NCBI GenBank assembly: GCA_036141575.1
Contig: JAYZXF010000001.1
Span: forward strand, 1-64,000
Source: Pseudomonadota bacterium
GTDB lineage: Bacteria; Pseudomonadota; Alphaproteobacteria; UBA2136; JAPKEQ01
Length of the DNA stretch: 64,000 nt
Direction of reading: 5' to 3'
Shown piece after piece: positions 44,281 to 55,068 of the stretch. The stretch's first letter is position 1; each line of letters opens with the position of its first letter. A program made the position numbers and the translations under genes. The notes beneath the pieces are model-generated. The model was not told the DNA's origin. It was given only the letters and a program-made list of their open reading frames with translations, and made no database searches.

Positions 44281-45537
44281 ATGTCAGATATACATGCGAC
44301 GACAAATATTCCTAAAATTGGCCTTGAGCTAGAAGGCTGCGTAACCCATTGCGGTGAATTTCAAACACGACAACATATCTCTGCTGGGCTGGTTAACTAT
44401 ATCAGCCAAAAAGATCGTCAAGATGAGTTTGATTTTGAACTGTATGATCCGGAGGCTGGTACATATAACCGTTTTGAGGTTAAGTCAGAACCTTCTGCGG
44501 ATGTCATTGATACTGTGATGAGCTTGAGTGAGCGCGTTGAAGATTTGCAGCATATGACAACAACCTTTTATAGGGCTCAATATGCCAGCCGTATGCAAGA
44601 TAACCCTGTCGATGGAAAAATTAAGTTAAATGATGTGAACCAAAGGATGATGTTCTCTGGGCTCCCGCCTGATGGACAATTGGAATCAGATGCTGAAAGT
44701 TATAGTTCTGGTTTGCATTTGCATGCTGAAATGGAAGAAGCTGCCAGAAAAGATATCGCGCGCAAATTATTGCCTTATGTGCCTATGCTTGCAGGTTTAA
44801 CAATGTCTAGCCCATTTGGAGATGCGCAGGCACAAGATTATTCTATGCGTATGGTTGAACGTTCTAAGTGGACAAAAGATAAGCACGGCCTAGAAGAAAC
44901 GCCTGCTTTTAGAACAAATACCGTTAAAAATTCTTATGGGTTAGAGGTTCCTCGACCTGAAACCTTAGAGCTGATGATCTGTGATAGCACATCTGACCCA
45001 CGTGCAGTGGCAGCAACGGCTGCAATTTATCAGGCATTGGTGATGAAGGCACAGCAAGGCGATATGGAAGAGACGCCTCGTATGTGGCAAGGGGATGTTG
45101 CTCGTTCTATTCAACAGCTCGGTAAAAACGGGTATGAGAAGCCTCTGAGGTGGAAAGGCCAAGAGACTGAATTTTCTGAAATGGTTGATGACGTATTACT
45201 AGAAATTCAGCCTCAGCTTGAAATGTGTGGCACAACTGAAGTTGCTGAGTATGCCCGCCATATTGCAAAAGGGCATACATGTGCACATCAGCAAAAAGAA
45301 GCATGGCGAGAGTTTATGGAAACGAAAATGCCTCCATTTGATGAAAAATATCGTCCAGATTTAGATGGGGAATATAAAGCTTCTGCTTATAGGAAGACCT
45401 ATAACTATTACCTCAGCCAAGCTGAAAACCATGTAGAAAAGGATATCGCATATCGATCACTTCGTATGCATAGAGAAGCACGCGCCATGTTTGCGGAACA
45501 TTGTCCTGACGCGTGCTCTGAATATGAGAGAGATTAG
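44281..45537 (+). CDS. divergent GCS2-like carboxylate-amine ligase
   Basis: 418 aa. Segments agree with the glutamate-cysteine ligase family 2 (YbdK) fold: IGLELEGCV at 13-21 (family GxExE), GLHLHAEM near 144-151 (HxH), LTMSSPFGDAQ near 178, and LELMICDSTSDPRAVAATAA near 229, matching EIRVCD. This suggests ATP-dependent ligation of an amine to a carboxylate, likely cytosolic, with unknown substrate. Residues 25-130 and the last 120 are unlike YbdK (about 370 aa). No Shine-Dalgarno is obvious before ATG 44281. It is 46 bp after the ELM1-like gene and convergent with fabI, sharing 4 bases. Confidence 0.6.
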   Translation: MSDIHATTNIPKIGLELEGCVTHCGEFQTRQHISAGLVNYISQKDRQDEFDFELYDPEAGTYNRFEVKSEPSADVIDTVMSLSERVEDLQHMTTTFYRAQYASRMQDNPVDGKIKLNDVNQRMMFSGLPPDGQLESDAESYSSGLHLHAEMEEAARKDIARKLLPYVPMLAGLTMSSPFGDAQAQDYSMRMVERSKWTKDKHGLEETPAFRTNTVKNSYGLEVPRPETLELMICDSTSDPRAVAATAAIYQALVMKAQQGDMEETPRMWQGDVARSIQQLGKNGYEKPLRWKGQETEFSEMVDDVLLEIQPQLEMCGTTEVAEYARHIAKGHTCAHQQKEAWREFMETKMPPFDEKYRPDLDGEYKASAYRKTYNYYLSQAENHVEKDIAYRSLRMHREARAMFAEHCPDACSEYERD

Positions 45538-46313
45538 CTGGCTTTAGGTTGGTAACCCATAATGTTCACGCCGCTATCTACGTATAGAGTTTCCCCTGTT
45601 ACACCGCTTGATAGGTCACTAATCAAGTAAACGCCGTTTTTACCAACATCTTCTTGGTCTACGTTACGGCGGAGTGGAGCCATCTCTTCATAAGCACCCA
45701 TAATGCCTTTGAGGCCGCCAACACCGCTTGATGCCAGTGTTTTGATTGGGCCAGCGCTCAGTGCGTTAACACGAATACCGTTTTGGCCAAGGTCTGCTGC
45801 TAGGTAACGTACGCTTGCTTCAAGAGCAGCTTTAGCCACACCCATAACGTTGTAGTTGGCAATAACCTTTTCAGCACCGTAGTAAGAGAGTGTAAGCACG
45901 CTGCCGCCATCTTTAAGAAGTGGTTCAGCAGCCTTTGTTACAGCAACGAGGCTGTAGCATGAAATATCCATTGTGTTTTTGAAGTTCTCACGAGATGTAT
46001 CTGTGTAACGGCCTTGAAGTTCGTTCTTATCACTAAAGGCAATGGCATGAACCACAAAGTCTAGTTTGCCCCATTCTTTTTCAAGGTCTGCAAATGTACG
46101 TGCAATATCAGCGTCTGAAGTAACATCACAAGGAAGAACAACGCTGCTACCAACTGAGTCTGCCAGTGGCTTTACACGACGCTCAAGAGCTTCACCTGCA
46201 AATGTGAAAGCAAGTTCTGCGCCTTGTTCGTGAGCTTGCTTAGCAATACCCCAAGCAAGTGATCTTTCGTTGGCTACGCCCATAATGAGGCCGCGTTTTC
46301 CTTTAAGTAGCAT
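45534..46313 (-). CDS. fabI: enoyl-ACP reductase
   Basis: NADH-dependent last reduction of fatty-acid elongation; target of triclosan. 259 aa SDR-like fold: GKRGLIMGVANERSLAWGIA at 4-23, DVTSDADI, VVHAIAFSDKNEL, and the catalytic pair YYGAEKVIANYNVMGVAKAALE (Tyr and Lys, spacing YX6K), with SAGPIKTLASSGV. A GGAGAAA lies before the ATG (reverse of TTTCTCC at about 46315). It is divergent from clpB. Confidence 0.97.
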   Translation of the reverse strand: MLLKGKRGLIMGVANERSLAWGIAKQAHEQGAELAFTFAGEALERRVKPLADSVGSSVVLPCDVTSDADIARTFADLEKEWGKLDFVVHAIAFSDKNELQGRYTDTSRENFKNTMDISCYSLVAVTKAAEPLLKDGGSVLTLSYYGAEKVIANYNVMGVAKAALEASVRYLAADLGQNGIRVNALSAGPIKTLASSGVGGLKGIMGAYEEMAPLRRNVDQEDVGKNGVYLISDLSSGVTGETLYVDSGVNIMGYQPKAS

Positions 46314-46378
46314 AGTTTTCTCCTTATGTTGTGCAGGCTTTTTACCATAATATATATGATAAATCCATAAAACTCATT

Positions 46379-46405
46379 TTAGCACTCTTGACATTAGAGT
46401 GCTAA
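46379..46405. promoter_or_regulatory. CIRCE element (HrcA operator) before clpB
   Basis: Perfect TTAGCACTC-N9-GAGTGCTAA, positions 46379-46387 and 46397-46405. This is the consensus HrcA operator of heat-shock genes. The clpB -35 box lies inside the N9 spacer, so HrcA binding would block RNA polymerase. No hrcA gene is present in the window. Confidence 0.97.
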
Positions 46406-46416
46406 ATTCCCATAAT
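46388..46416 (+). promoter_or_regulatory. sigma70-type promoter of clpB
   Basis: TTGACA (46388-46393), 17-base spacer, CATAAT (46411-46416). Transcription should start near 46423, about 40 bases before the translation start. This excludes the upstream in-frame ATG at 46399 as the clpB start codon. Confidence 0.9.
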
Positions 46417-46464
46417 CTACATGTAGGGCAGATATACCTATATAAAATGATAAGAGGGAAAATG

Positions 46465-49065
46465 ATGAATATTGATCGCTTAACAGAAAAAGTTGTGCGC
46501 CTTGTTGGGGATGCGCAAACACTTGCGCTGCAAAAGAATCACCAGCGTATTACCACTGTGCATGCCTTAATGGCCTTTTTAGCAGATGAAGAAGGCTATG
46601 CGAAGCGCTTAATTGAAAAGGCAGGTGTTTCTGCTGATGAGCTGGTTGTAGCAGCAAGTAAAGCCCTTGGTGGCTATGCGGAGGTTGAGGGGGCTCAACT
46701 GATGATGGATAGTGACCTTGCTAAAGTGATGGCAAAGGCTGAACTAGAAAGTGAAAAATGGCAAGATGCCTTTGTTGCTGCGGATATTCTTCTTCTTACA
46801 ATGGTAAAAGAAAAATGTGATGCGCAGGCTGTGATGAAAAAGGCAGGTCTGAAGGTTTCTAACCTTGAAGAAGCAATTAAGCATGAACGTGGAGGGAAGG
46901 CAGCAGAAAGTAAGCATGCGGAAGATGCACAAAATGCCTTGTCTAAGTATACCCGTGATTTGACTGAGCGTGTTCGTGAAGGGAAGCAGGACCCAATTAT
47001 TGGCCGTGAGGACGAGGTTCGCCGTGTGATTCAGGTGCTATCTCGTCGTACCAAAAACAACCCAGTGCTGATTGGTGAGGCTGGTGTCGGTAAAACTGCC
47101 ATTGCAGAAGGCTTAGCTCAACGCATTGTGCACTCAGATGTGCCAGAGAACTTAAAAGGTAAGCGCGTACTCTCGCTTGATCTTGGCGCTCTTGTGGCTG
47201 GTGCAAAATTCCGTGGTGAATTTGAAGAACGCTTAAAAGCGCTTCTGAAAGATGTAGAAGACGCAGGTGGTGACATTGTTCTCTTTATTGATGAGCTACA
47301 TACGCTTGTTGGCGCTGGTGCTGGTGGAGAAGGGGCAATGGATGCCTCCAACCTCTTAAAGCCTGCTCTTGCTCGTGGTGAGCTCCACTGTGTTGGTGCA
47401 ACAACTTTAGATGAATACCGTAAATACATTGAGAAAGATCCTGCGCTAGCGCGTCGTTTTCAGAGCGTGTTGGTTGAAGAGCCAACAGCTGATGAGACCA
47501 TTTCTATTTTGCGTGGGATTAAAGAAAAGTATGAAGTTCACCACGGTGTACGTATTGCTGATGGTGCGCTCGTGAGTGCGGCAAAGCTTTCTGACCGTTA
47601 TATTTCAGGGCGCTTTCTGCCAGATAAAGCAATCGACCTTATGGATGAGGCGGCAGCACAGATTCGTATGGAGATTGACTCTAAGCCTAAGGCTTTGGAT
47701 GAAGTAGACCGTAGACTTACAATGCTTAAGGTTGAGCAAACTGCGCTTGAGAAAGAGAAGGATGAGGCTTCTAAGAAGCGTTTGAAAGCTCTGAAAGAGG
47801 AAATGGATGAGCTACAGGCTGAATCTGATGTACTCTCAAAGCAGTGGCAAGAGGCGAAACGCCTTATTGAAGGGTCTAAGCGTATTAAGGAAGAGTTGGA
47901 TGAAGCCCGTAGTGCCTTTGAAGTTGCGATGCGTGAGAATAACTTGGAGAAAGTTGCTGAACTTCAGTACGGGCGTATTCCAGAGCTTGAAAAGCAACTC
48001 ACTCAAGTGACAGAGGCTGAGGCTGAAGGCCGTCAAAGTGGTTTGATTCGTGAGGAAGTGACCTCTGATGATATTGCCAAAGTAGTGAGCGCATGGACAG
48101 GAGTTCCCGTTGATAAGCTTCTTGAAGGTCAAAAAGAGCGCCTTCTACAAATGGAAGAGTTGCTTGGTGGGCGAGTGATTGGGCAAACTGCAGCTGTAAG
48201 CGCTGTAAGTGAAGCGGTACGCCGTGCGAGAGCAGGGCTACAAGATCCGAACCGTCCTGTTGGATCATTTTTATTCTTAGGCCCGACAGGTGTGGGTAAG
48301 ACAGAGCTTTGCAAGGCGCTTGCTGAATACTTATTTGATGATGACAGTGCTATGGTGCGTATTGATATGAGCGAATACATGGAGAAACATGCTGTGAGCC
48401 GCCTGATTGGAGCGCCTCCAGGGTATGTGGGCTATGATCAGGGTGGTGCGCTTACAGAAGCTGTGCGCCGCAGGCCATATAGCGTTATCCTGTTTGATGA
48501 GGTTGAAAAGGCGCATCCTGATGTCTTCAATGTTCTGCTACAGGTACTGGACGATGGCCGTTTAACAGATGGTCAAGGCCGTACAGTTGATTTTAGGAAT
48601 ACGGTGATTATTCTGACGTCTAACCTTGGGGCTGAGCATTTGGTGGCTCTTAAGGATGGTCAAAATGCTGAAGAGGCAAGAGATGATGTGATGAATGTTG
48701 TTCGCAGCGCCTTTAAGCCAGAGTTCCTCAACCGTTTGGATGACATGATTCTCTTTAATAGACTCGATAAAGGCGTGATGTCTGGGATTGTTGAGGTGCA
48801 ACTGAAACACCTTAAAGGTATGCTTGCTGAACGTGAAATAACGCTTGAGCTTGATGATAAGGCAAAGGCTTTTCTTGCAGAAGAGGGGTATGACCCTGCT
48901 TATGGGGCAAGGCCGCTAAAGCGTGTCATTCAGAAAGAGTTGCAGAATAAGCTGGCTGAATTGATTCTAAAAGGTGAAATCATGGAGGGGCAAGCTGTGC
49001 TGGTTTCAGCTGATAAGAATACTCTTAAACTCTCTGTGCAGCAGCCGGTACAACAAGCTGTATAA
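46465..49065 (+). CDS. clpB: ATP-dependent disaggregase ClpB
   Basis: Hexameric AAA+ chaperone that reactivates aggregated protein with DnaK. 866 aa from ATG 46465 ([18 protein letters not shown]), seven bases after GAGG; ATG 46462 is adjacent. N-domain at 1-145; NBD1 Walker [10 protein letters not shown], Walker B FIDELH; middle coiled-coil about 390-520 ([20 protein letters not shown]); NBD2 Walker [21 protein letters not shown] and [10 protein letters not shown]. The middle domain separates ClpB from ClpA/C. Controlled by a CIRCE element. A terminator follows. Confidence 0.98.
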   Translation: MNIDRLTEKVVRLVGDAQTLALQKNHQRITTVHALMAFLADEEGYAKRLIEKAGVSADELVVAASKALGGYAEVEGAQLMMDSDLAKVMAKAELESEKWQDAFVAADILLLTMVKEKCDAQAVMKKAGLKVSNLEEAIKHERGGKAAESKHAEDAQNALSKYTRDLTERVREGKQDPIIGREDEVRRVIQVLSRRTKNNPVLIGEAGVGKTAIAEGLAQRIVHSDVPENLKGKRVLSLDLGALVAGAKFRGEFEERLKALLKDVEDAGGDIVLFIDELHTLVGAGAGGEGAMDASNLLKPALARGELHCVGATTLDEYRKYIEKDPALARRFQSVLVEEPTADETISILRGIKEKYEVHHGVRIADGALVSAAKLSDRYISGRFLPDKAIDLMDEAAAQIRMEIDSKPKALDEVDRRLTMLKVEQTALEKEKDEASKKRLKALKEEMDELQAESDVLSKQWQEAKRLIEGSKRIKEELDEARSAFEVAMRENNLEKVAELQYGRIPELEKQLTQVTEAEAEGRQSGLIREEVTSDDIAKVVSAWTGVPVDKLLEGQKERLLQMEELLGGRVIGQTAAVSAVSEAVRRARAGLQDPNRPVGSFLFLGPTGVGKTELCKALAEYLFDDDSAMVRIDMSEYMEKHAVSRLIGAPPGYVGYDQGGALTEAVRRRPYSVILFDEVEKAHPDVFNVLLQVLDDGRLTDGQGRTVDFRNTVIILTSNLGAEHLVALKDGQNAEEARDDVMNVVRSAFKPEFLNRLDDMILFNRLDKGVMSGIVEVQLKHLKGMLAEREITLELDDKAKAFLAEEGYDPAYGARPLKRVIQKELQNKLAELILKGEIMEGQAVLVSADKNTLKLSVQQPVQQAV

Positions 49066-49083
49066 ATAAATCAAAATGTTATG

Positions 49084-49115
49084 GGCCCTGTCTGCTACAG
49101 GGCCTGTTTTTATTT
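49084..49115 (+). terminator. intrinsic terminator after clpB
   Basis: GGCCCTGT (49084-49091) pairs with ACAGGGCC (49097-49104) around a five-base loop, followed by TGTTTTTATTT. It lies 18 bases after the clpB stop. Confidence 0.88.
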
Positions 49116-49163
49116 GTGCTTCTCTTCATAATTTTAGGTAGGGAAATGTACGGGAGGACATAC

Positions 49164-49979
49164 ATGCTAGATTCAACACATATACCGGCATCAATTGATG
49201 ATATTAATGAGATGGCTTATGAGGGCGCATCAATCCGTGAAATTATGGATGAACTTAAGGTGTACCCAGAAGAAGAGCAGCCTGTTCTTATTGTGATTGG
49301 TGGTCGCTCTGGCAGTGGTAAAAGTACCGTTGCCAAAAAAATGGCCAGTGACATGGGGGCTGTCAACCTGTCCAGTGATGCCCGCCGTAAGGCTCTATTT
49401 GAGTGTGATGTTCATGAACGCTTAGATCCTAAATACTATTTACCTCCTAAAAGGGATGAAGACGGCAATATCCCAGAAGGGGCGATTGATTATACAGTAG
49501 AGCATAGAGAAAATATGGAAGATGAAGTGTCTCAGGTTCTTTATGCAGGTAAGAGCGTGGTTGTTGACGCAACCTCAACAAGTTATATGATCCGTAAAGA
49601 GTTTGAAGAGCTCGCAGAAAGCTGTGGTGCAAAATTTGTTGGTGTGTTCTTAGATGTACCTCGTGATGTGGCAGCTGATCGTGTGCATGAACGCATGCAA
49701 GGTGGCCCTGATGCGAGTGATATGACGCCGCATGTTTTTGATCAGATTGAAAACAGAAATGATGATATCCTTGAGGATAAGAACCGTATTGCACGTGAAA
49801 AGGGGTATCCTGAAAAGGAAGACCTTGTACTCCCTTGTGATAATGAGCGTGCTTGGGTCACGATTGATGGCCGTGGTCGTCCGCAAGATGTTTATGCACA
49901 GGCTCTGGCTAAAGCTGAACAAGAGCTAGGTATGGAGCTGGTGGAAACACCTGAGCTTGATGATCGTGCCCGTGCTTAA
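49164..49979 (+). CDS. P-loop kinase-like ATPase (AAA_33 / zeta-toxin-like)
   Basis: 271 aa from ATG 49164 (MLDSTHIPASIDDINEMAYE), chosen because GGGAGGA is seven bases upstream. Walker A is IGGRSGSGKSTVAKK; SSDARRKALF and VVVDATSTSYMIRKEFEEL, then LDVPRDVAADRVHERM, match the kinase family that includes AAA_33, gluconate kinase and zeta toxin. It probably phosphorylates a small metabolite. No antitoxin gene is next to it, so a toxin role is unlikely. It precedes an alpha/beta hydrolase by 16 bp. Confidence 0.82.
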   Translation: MLDSTHIPASIDDINEMAYEGASIREIMDELKVYPEEEQPVLIVIGGRSGSGKSTVAKKMASDMGAVNLSSDARRKALFECDVHERLDPKYYLPPKRDEDGNIPEGAIDYTVEHRENMEDEVSQVLYAGKSVVVDATSTSYMIRKEFEELAESCGAKFVGVFLDVPRDVAADRVHERMQGGPDASDMTPHVFDQIENRNDDILEDKNRIAREKGYPEKEDLVLPCDNERAWVTIDGRGRPQDVYAQALAKAEQELGMELVETPELDDRARA

Positions 49980-49995
49980 GTAAAGGGCTATAACA

Positions 49996-50811
49996 ATGTC
50001 TGTTTTATATAGTGGCTTGTTGATTCTGGCAGGGGCCTACCTGCTTGCAGCAAGCTACACATACTTTAACCAAGATTGGATTATCTTTGCGCGTGGGTAT
50101 GATACGCCTGTACGTGAGGTTTCAGATATGCCGGGTGCTGAGCCTTTTAAGGTGAAAGTTGAAGATTCTATTACTTTAGATGGTGCCTATATAAAAGGGA
50201 GTAACTCTCAAAGTGCTCTCATTCTCGTATTTTCAGGAAACTCTCAAGATGCGCTCGTTGTTGCGGGTAATGTTCACCGCTTGCTACCAAGTCATGATGT
50301 GGTGGGTGTAAACTATAGGGGATATGCCAATAGTGAAGGCCTTCCAAGTGAGAAGGCGGTTCTCGCTGATGCTCTTGTGACCTTTGATCAAGTGAAGGAA
50401 GCATTCCCTCATAAAGAGATTGTCATTTATGGCCAAAGCCTAGGGAGTAGCGTGGCGTCTTATGTTGTCGCTCATAGAGAGGCTGCTGGCGCGATGTTGA
50501 TTACGCCGTTTGATAGTATGGCTGCACTCGGGCAGGCCAAATATCCATGGTTACCAGTACATTTACTTGTAAAGCATAGTTTTAAATCTATCGACTTTAT
50601 AAAGAAGGTGACAGAGCCTGTTTCTATTCTTATTGCAGAGCAGGATATTGTGGTGCCCAAGGCGCATTCTGATAGGTTGATGAAAGCGCTTGTGGTTGAA
50701 CCCCTAACAGTCACTGTGCCCGGTGGGCACAGTGACGTCTTTCTTCAAGAAGGATTTAAGGGGTATTTAGAGTCCTCTATAAGGCACTTTACTGAGAAGC
50801 GAGTTGAATAG
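49996..50811 (+). CDS. membrane-anchored alpha/beta hydrolase (ABHD12/13-like)
   Basis: 271 aa. One N-terminal hydrophobic helix (SVLYSGLLILAGAYLLAASY) anchors the protein. The hydrolase fold follows: oxyanion-side VFSGNSQDA, GVNYRGYANSEG, nucleophile elbow YGQSLGSSVA (Ser near 154), acid in AEQDIVVP and His in PGGHSDVF. Likely acts on lipid or peptide esters near the inner membrane. It is 16 bp after the kinase gene, and its 3' end overlaps the convergent M23 peptidase by 23 bases. Confidence 0.86.
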   Translation: MSVLYSGLLILAGAYLLAASYTYFNQDWIIFARGYDTPVREVSDMPGAEPFKVKVEDSITLDGAYIKGSNSQSALILVFSGNSQDALVVAGNVHRLLPSHDVVGVNYRGYANSEGLPSEKAVLADALVTFDQVKEAFPHKEIVIYGQSLGSSVASYVVAHREAAGAMLITPFDSMAALGQAKYPWLPVHLLVKHSFKSIDFIKKVTEPVSILIAEQDIVVPKAHSDRLMKALVVEPLTVTVPGGHSDVFLQEGFKGYLESSIRHFTEKRVE

Positions 50812-52006
50812 TCTTCTTCTCTTCTTTATCCCATAGGGCAACCATTTCAGAAACGGTGCCTTTAAAGCTTGCCATTTTCTTCCTTGGAAGCTTGCTCTTA
50901 GGTAGGACAACTTTTAGCGGGTTTACTTGTTTGCCATTCTTATGCACTTCATAGTGAAGGTGAGGGCCTGTTGAGCGACCAGTGTTCCCAAGGTAAGCAA
51001 TCGTCTGTCCTTGTTTTACGCGTTTGCCGGCTCTAATGCCTCGGGCAAAGCCTTTCAGGTGAGCGTAAGCTGTCTTATAGCCATTGCCATGGTTAATGCG
51101 AACATAGTTACCAAAGCTACCATACCAGTTCGCGCGTTCTACCACACCATCACCACTGGCCTTAATAGGTGTACCTACAGGGCCACCAAAGTCTGTACCT
51201 CTGTGCGCGCGCGTATAGCCAAGCACAGGGTGCTTACGCTTAAGGTTATAGTGCGATGTTACGCGTACGACATCTAAAGGTGTTCTAAGGAGGGATTTAC
51301 GAAGTCCTTCACCTTTACTATTAAAGTAGTCGTACTTCTTACCTGTATGGAAGCGAAAGGCATCAAGTGGTTTACCGCGGGCTGTCATCGCCGCTGCGAG
51401 GATTGGTCCGTTGTCACGAATTTTACCGTCCGCGTCTATCTTCTGCATATAAGTAATCTTAAAGGTATCGCCTTTACGAATCTCACGTGTGAAGTCTACA
51501 TCCCAAGAGAACAGGTTTACAAAAGCAGGGATGAGCGCATCAGGCAATCCTGCATCTACAGCACTCTGATAGAGAGAGCTCTCAATCTTACCAATGGCAA
51601 TAGACTTACTTTCGAAGAGCTCAATCTTCTCTTTGGCAATCTTTACACCGTCATCTGTCATGTTTACAGAGACACTATGATGGTCTGGTGTCTCAAAAGA
51701 TATATTCCTTATTATAGGGGTGTCTTCTGGAAGGGTGTAAGAGACTTTAAACTCTTGGCCGCTTTTTAGCTTGCTGAGACGGTACTCTTTATTAAGGGCA
51801 TGCATCGCACCATAAAGAGTACTTCCTTTAAGAGGTGTTTTTTCCTGCAAAGCTTCCGCAAGGGTGTCACCAGATCCTAAATGAAAGTTCTGTTCGATGA
51901 TAATTTCGGGTAAATCGGCACTCGCCCATGCCGCATTTTGCAGAAGGAAAAGACCAAAAATAGATGTTTTGTACAAAGTTCTCATTTTTTTATCATTGCG
52001 CTTCAT
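50789..52006 (-). CDS. M23 (LytM) murein endopeptidase, MepM-like
   Basis: Zn-dependent cleavage of peptidoglycan cross-links in the periplasm. About 405 aa from ATG 52006, with a signal segment (FGLFLLQNAAWASA). An N-terminal region with LysM/OapA-like strands precedes the LytM domain: HRGTDFGGPVGTPIKA (HxxxD), GVVERANWYGSFGNYV, YAHLKGFA and the HLHYEV Zn motif near residues 350-356. ATG 51985 (MRTLYKTSIF) or TTG 52021 are other starts; no strong Shine-Dalgarno helps. It is divergent from the 16S promoter by about 130 bp. Confidence 0.9.
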   Translation of the reverse strand: MKRNDKKMRTLYKTSIFGLFLLQNAAWASADLPEIIIEQNFHLGSGDTLAEALQEKTPLKGSTLYGAMHALNKEYRLSKLKSGQEFKVSYTLPEDTPIIRNISFETPDHHSVSVNMTDDGVKIAKEKIELFESKSIAIGKIESSLYQSAVDAGLPDALIPAFVNLFSWDVDFTREIRKGDTFKITYMQKIDADGKIRDNGPILAAAMTARGKPLDAFRFHTGKKYDYFNSKGEGLRKSLLRTPLDVVRVTSHYNLKRKHPVLGYTRAHRGTDFGGPVGTPIKASGDGVVERANWYGSFGNYVRINHGNGYKTAYAHLKGFARGIRAGKRVKQGQTIAYLGNTGRSTGPHLHYEVHKNGKQVNPLKVVLPKSKLPRKKMASFKGTVSEMVALWDKEEKKTIQLASQ

Positions 52007-52133
52007 TTTTTTGTCTGTCAAACCAAACTACAGAACCTATTGGTTTTGCTAGGTTATCTCTGTATTCAAAAGGACACAGTTTTTTAAAAAACAAAAAAAA
52101 ACGAAAAAAGTGCATTTTTTTGAAAATTGGGTG

Positions 52134-52162
52134 TTGACATGTGAGGGGGGTATGGCTATATT
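52134..52162 (+). promoter_or_regulatory. sigma70-type promoter of the 16S rRNA gene
   Basis: TTGACA (52134-52139), exactly 17 bp, TATATT (52157-52162). An A/T-rich tract from 52081 to 52130, with runs of A and T, precedes it like an UP element. A start near 52169 leaves a leader of about 260 bases before mature 16S. Confidence 0.88.
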
Positions 52163-52168
52163 CCACAT

Positions 52169-52426
52169 CGCTGACGGGGCAAACGGAAACGAAAGCCAAC
52201 AACAGCAAAGCTAATTGAAAATTGAATATGACAAGAACAATTTGTGAGGCCTGGACGGTATCTCTTAACAATTACGTTATGGATCGACTGGGCACAGCAA
52301 ATTGATATACCCGTTAGATGTAAAAATCTAACTTTTGAGTAAATCATTGACGGTGCCAGATCACGCATTACTATATGCGAAGATCGTTCAGTCGGTCGGC
52401 TCATATATCTAGCAAGCGCTAGACAT
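52169..52426 (+). other. 16S rRNA leader with boxA-like site and processing stem
   Basis: The leader contains: a 5' stem arm at 52222-52248, complementary to the trailer at 53931-53957; a boxA-like CTCTTAACAA at 52262-52271 (canonical TGCTCTTTAACAA); a perfect 7-bp hairpin at 52313-52332 (GTTAGAT / ATCTAAC); and a hairpin at 52408-52423 (TCTAGC / GCTAGA) just before the mature 5' end. No ORF is credible here. Confidence 0.7.
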
Positions 52427-53912
<1,486 letters not shown>

Positions 53913-53930
53913 AAGGATTACTGACTGGGT

Positions 53931-53957
53931 CTCACAAATTTGTTCTTGTCTATTCAA
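53931..53957 (+). other. 3' arm of the 16S processing stem
   Basis: These 27 bases pair with 52222-52248 almost completely: CTCACAAA pairs with TTTGTGAG, TTGTTCTTGTC with GACAAGAACAA, and TATTCAA with TTGAATA, with two single-base bulges. G-U-tolerant pairing extends a further dozen bases inward. This is the arrangement RNase III cuts when releasing 16S. Confidence 0.82.
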
Positions 53958-53983
53958 AAGCCACCCTTTGGGTGGCTTTTTCA
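53956..53983 (+). terminator. intrinsic terminator directly after the 16S gene
   Basis: AAAAGCCACCC pairs with GGGTGGCTTTT with a TTT loop, then TTCATTT. It begins about 45 bases after the 16S 3' end, so the transcript should end here and not reach any 23S gene. Confidence 0.9.
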
Positions 53984-54008
53984 TTTGTATCTCTGTATGC
54001 TTGTTGTC

Positions 54009-55025
54009 ATGAATAAGCTAAATATCAGAAAAGAAAGCCTCCCACTCCATACTCCATTTGGAATTTCTCGCTCTCGTGTGAGTGCGGTAGAGGTGATTGT
54101 TGTTGAAATTGAAGATGAATCAGGCCTGAAAGGCTGGGGAGAGTGTCGACCTTATGCAAGATATGATGAAACCCCTGAATCTGTTACAAAGCAAATAGAG
54201 AACGTTTCTGGCAGCATTGAGGCAGGAGTGAGCCGTCGAGAGCTTATGAATCTTCTTCCTGCAGGCGCGGCACGCTTTGCTGTTGATAGTGCTCTCTGGG
54301 ATTTAGAAGCCAAACAGAAGAAAACATCTGTTTGGGATATTTTTTTAAATGAGGGTGGCACTGCACCTGCTTTACCAACTATGCAAACAGTTGGGCTCGA
54401 TACACCTAAAACAATGGCTAAAGAGAGCCTTAAAATCCCTAAAGGACAAGTGATTAAGATTAAACTGGGCGGTGACAGTATTGATAGTGAGCGCATTCAG
54501 GCCATTCATACAGTTCGCCCAGATGCAAAGCTTGTTGTGGATGCAAATGAAGGGTTTAATATTGAAACCTTTAAAGATTTTCTTTCGAAGCTTCCTGAAG
54601 GTAGTGTTCATATGATTGAGCAGCCTTTACCGTCTAAACAAGACTCTGACCTTAAGGGTCTGGATACAAAAGGTGTGCTTCTCTGTGGGGATGAAAGTAT
54701 TCATACAGCTGAGGATATTATTGCGAAACAGGATATCTATGACGTCATGAATATTAAACTAGATAAATCTGGTGGCCTAACGCATGGTATGGACATGCTT
54801 CAAACTATTCAGGATATTAATAAGACCAGAAAACAACCGCTTCAAACCATGGTTGGCTGCATGGTAAGTAGCTCGCTTTCTATTCAGCCTGCATTCTTAC
54901 TGTCTCAATTTGTCGAGTATATTGATTTAGATGGCCCTTGGTGGCTTAAAGAAGATAGAGCAGGGGGCGTATCGTATGCTAATGGATATATGAATTCAGG
55001 AAGCCTTTGGGGCGAACCTCTTTAA
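54009..55025 (+). CDS. dipeptide epimerase, enolase superfamily
   Basis: Probably epimerises L-Ala-D/L-Glu or a related dipeptide in murein peptide recycling. 338 aa from ATG 54009 (MNKLNIRKESLPLHTPFGIS); ATG 53997 adds four residues, and longer openings run into the rRNA terminator. Enolase-superfamily active-site pieces: KIKLGG (KxK), metal ligands in LVVDANEGF, MIEQPL and LCGDESI, and the second-side Lys in NIKLDKSGG. MVGCMVSSSL is typical of dipeptide epimerases. No strong Shine-Dalgarno. Confidence 0.88.
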   Translation: MNKLNIRKESLPLHTPFGISRSRVSAVEVIVVEIEDESGLKGWGECRPYARYDETPESVTKQIENVSGSIEAGVSRRELMNLLPAGAARFAVDSALWDLEAKQKKTSVWDIFLNEGGTAPALPTMQTVGLDTPKTMAKESLKIPKGQVIKIKLGGDSIDSERIQAIHTVRPDAKLVVDANEGFNIETFKDFLSKLPEGSVHMIEQPLPSKQDSDLKGLDTKGVLLCGDESIHTAEDIIAKQDIYDVMNIKLDKSGGLTHGMDMLQTIQDINKTRKQPLQTMVGCMVSSSLSIQPAFLLSQFVEYIDLDGPWWLKEDRAGGVSYANGYMNSGSLWGEPL

Positions 55026-55027
55026 AT

Positions 55028-55057
55028 AAAGAAGCCCTCTTTAGTGAGGGCTTCTTT
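55028..55057. terminator. bidirectional terminator between convergent genes
   Basis: The 12-bp stem AAAGAAGCCCTC / GAGGGCTTCTTT closes the epimerase gene and, read from the other strand, the 220-aa gene ending at 55069. T-runs are short on both sides, so efficiency may be moderate. Confidence 0.75.
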
Positions 55058-55068
55058 AGAGACTTTAT

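Noticed and set aside
46399-46464. N-terminal extension of ClpB from ATG 46399
   Set aside because: It lies inside the CIRCE element and before the predicted transcription start, and the added residues are not ClpB-like.
49164-49979. Zeta-type toxin of a toxin-antitoxin pair
   Set aside because: The fold is similar, but no small antitoxin gene precedes it; it follows clpB and a terminator and looks like a metabolic kinase.
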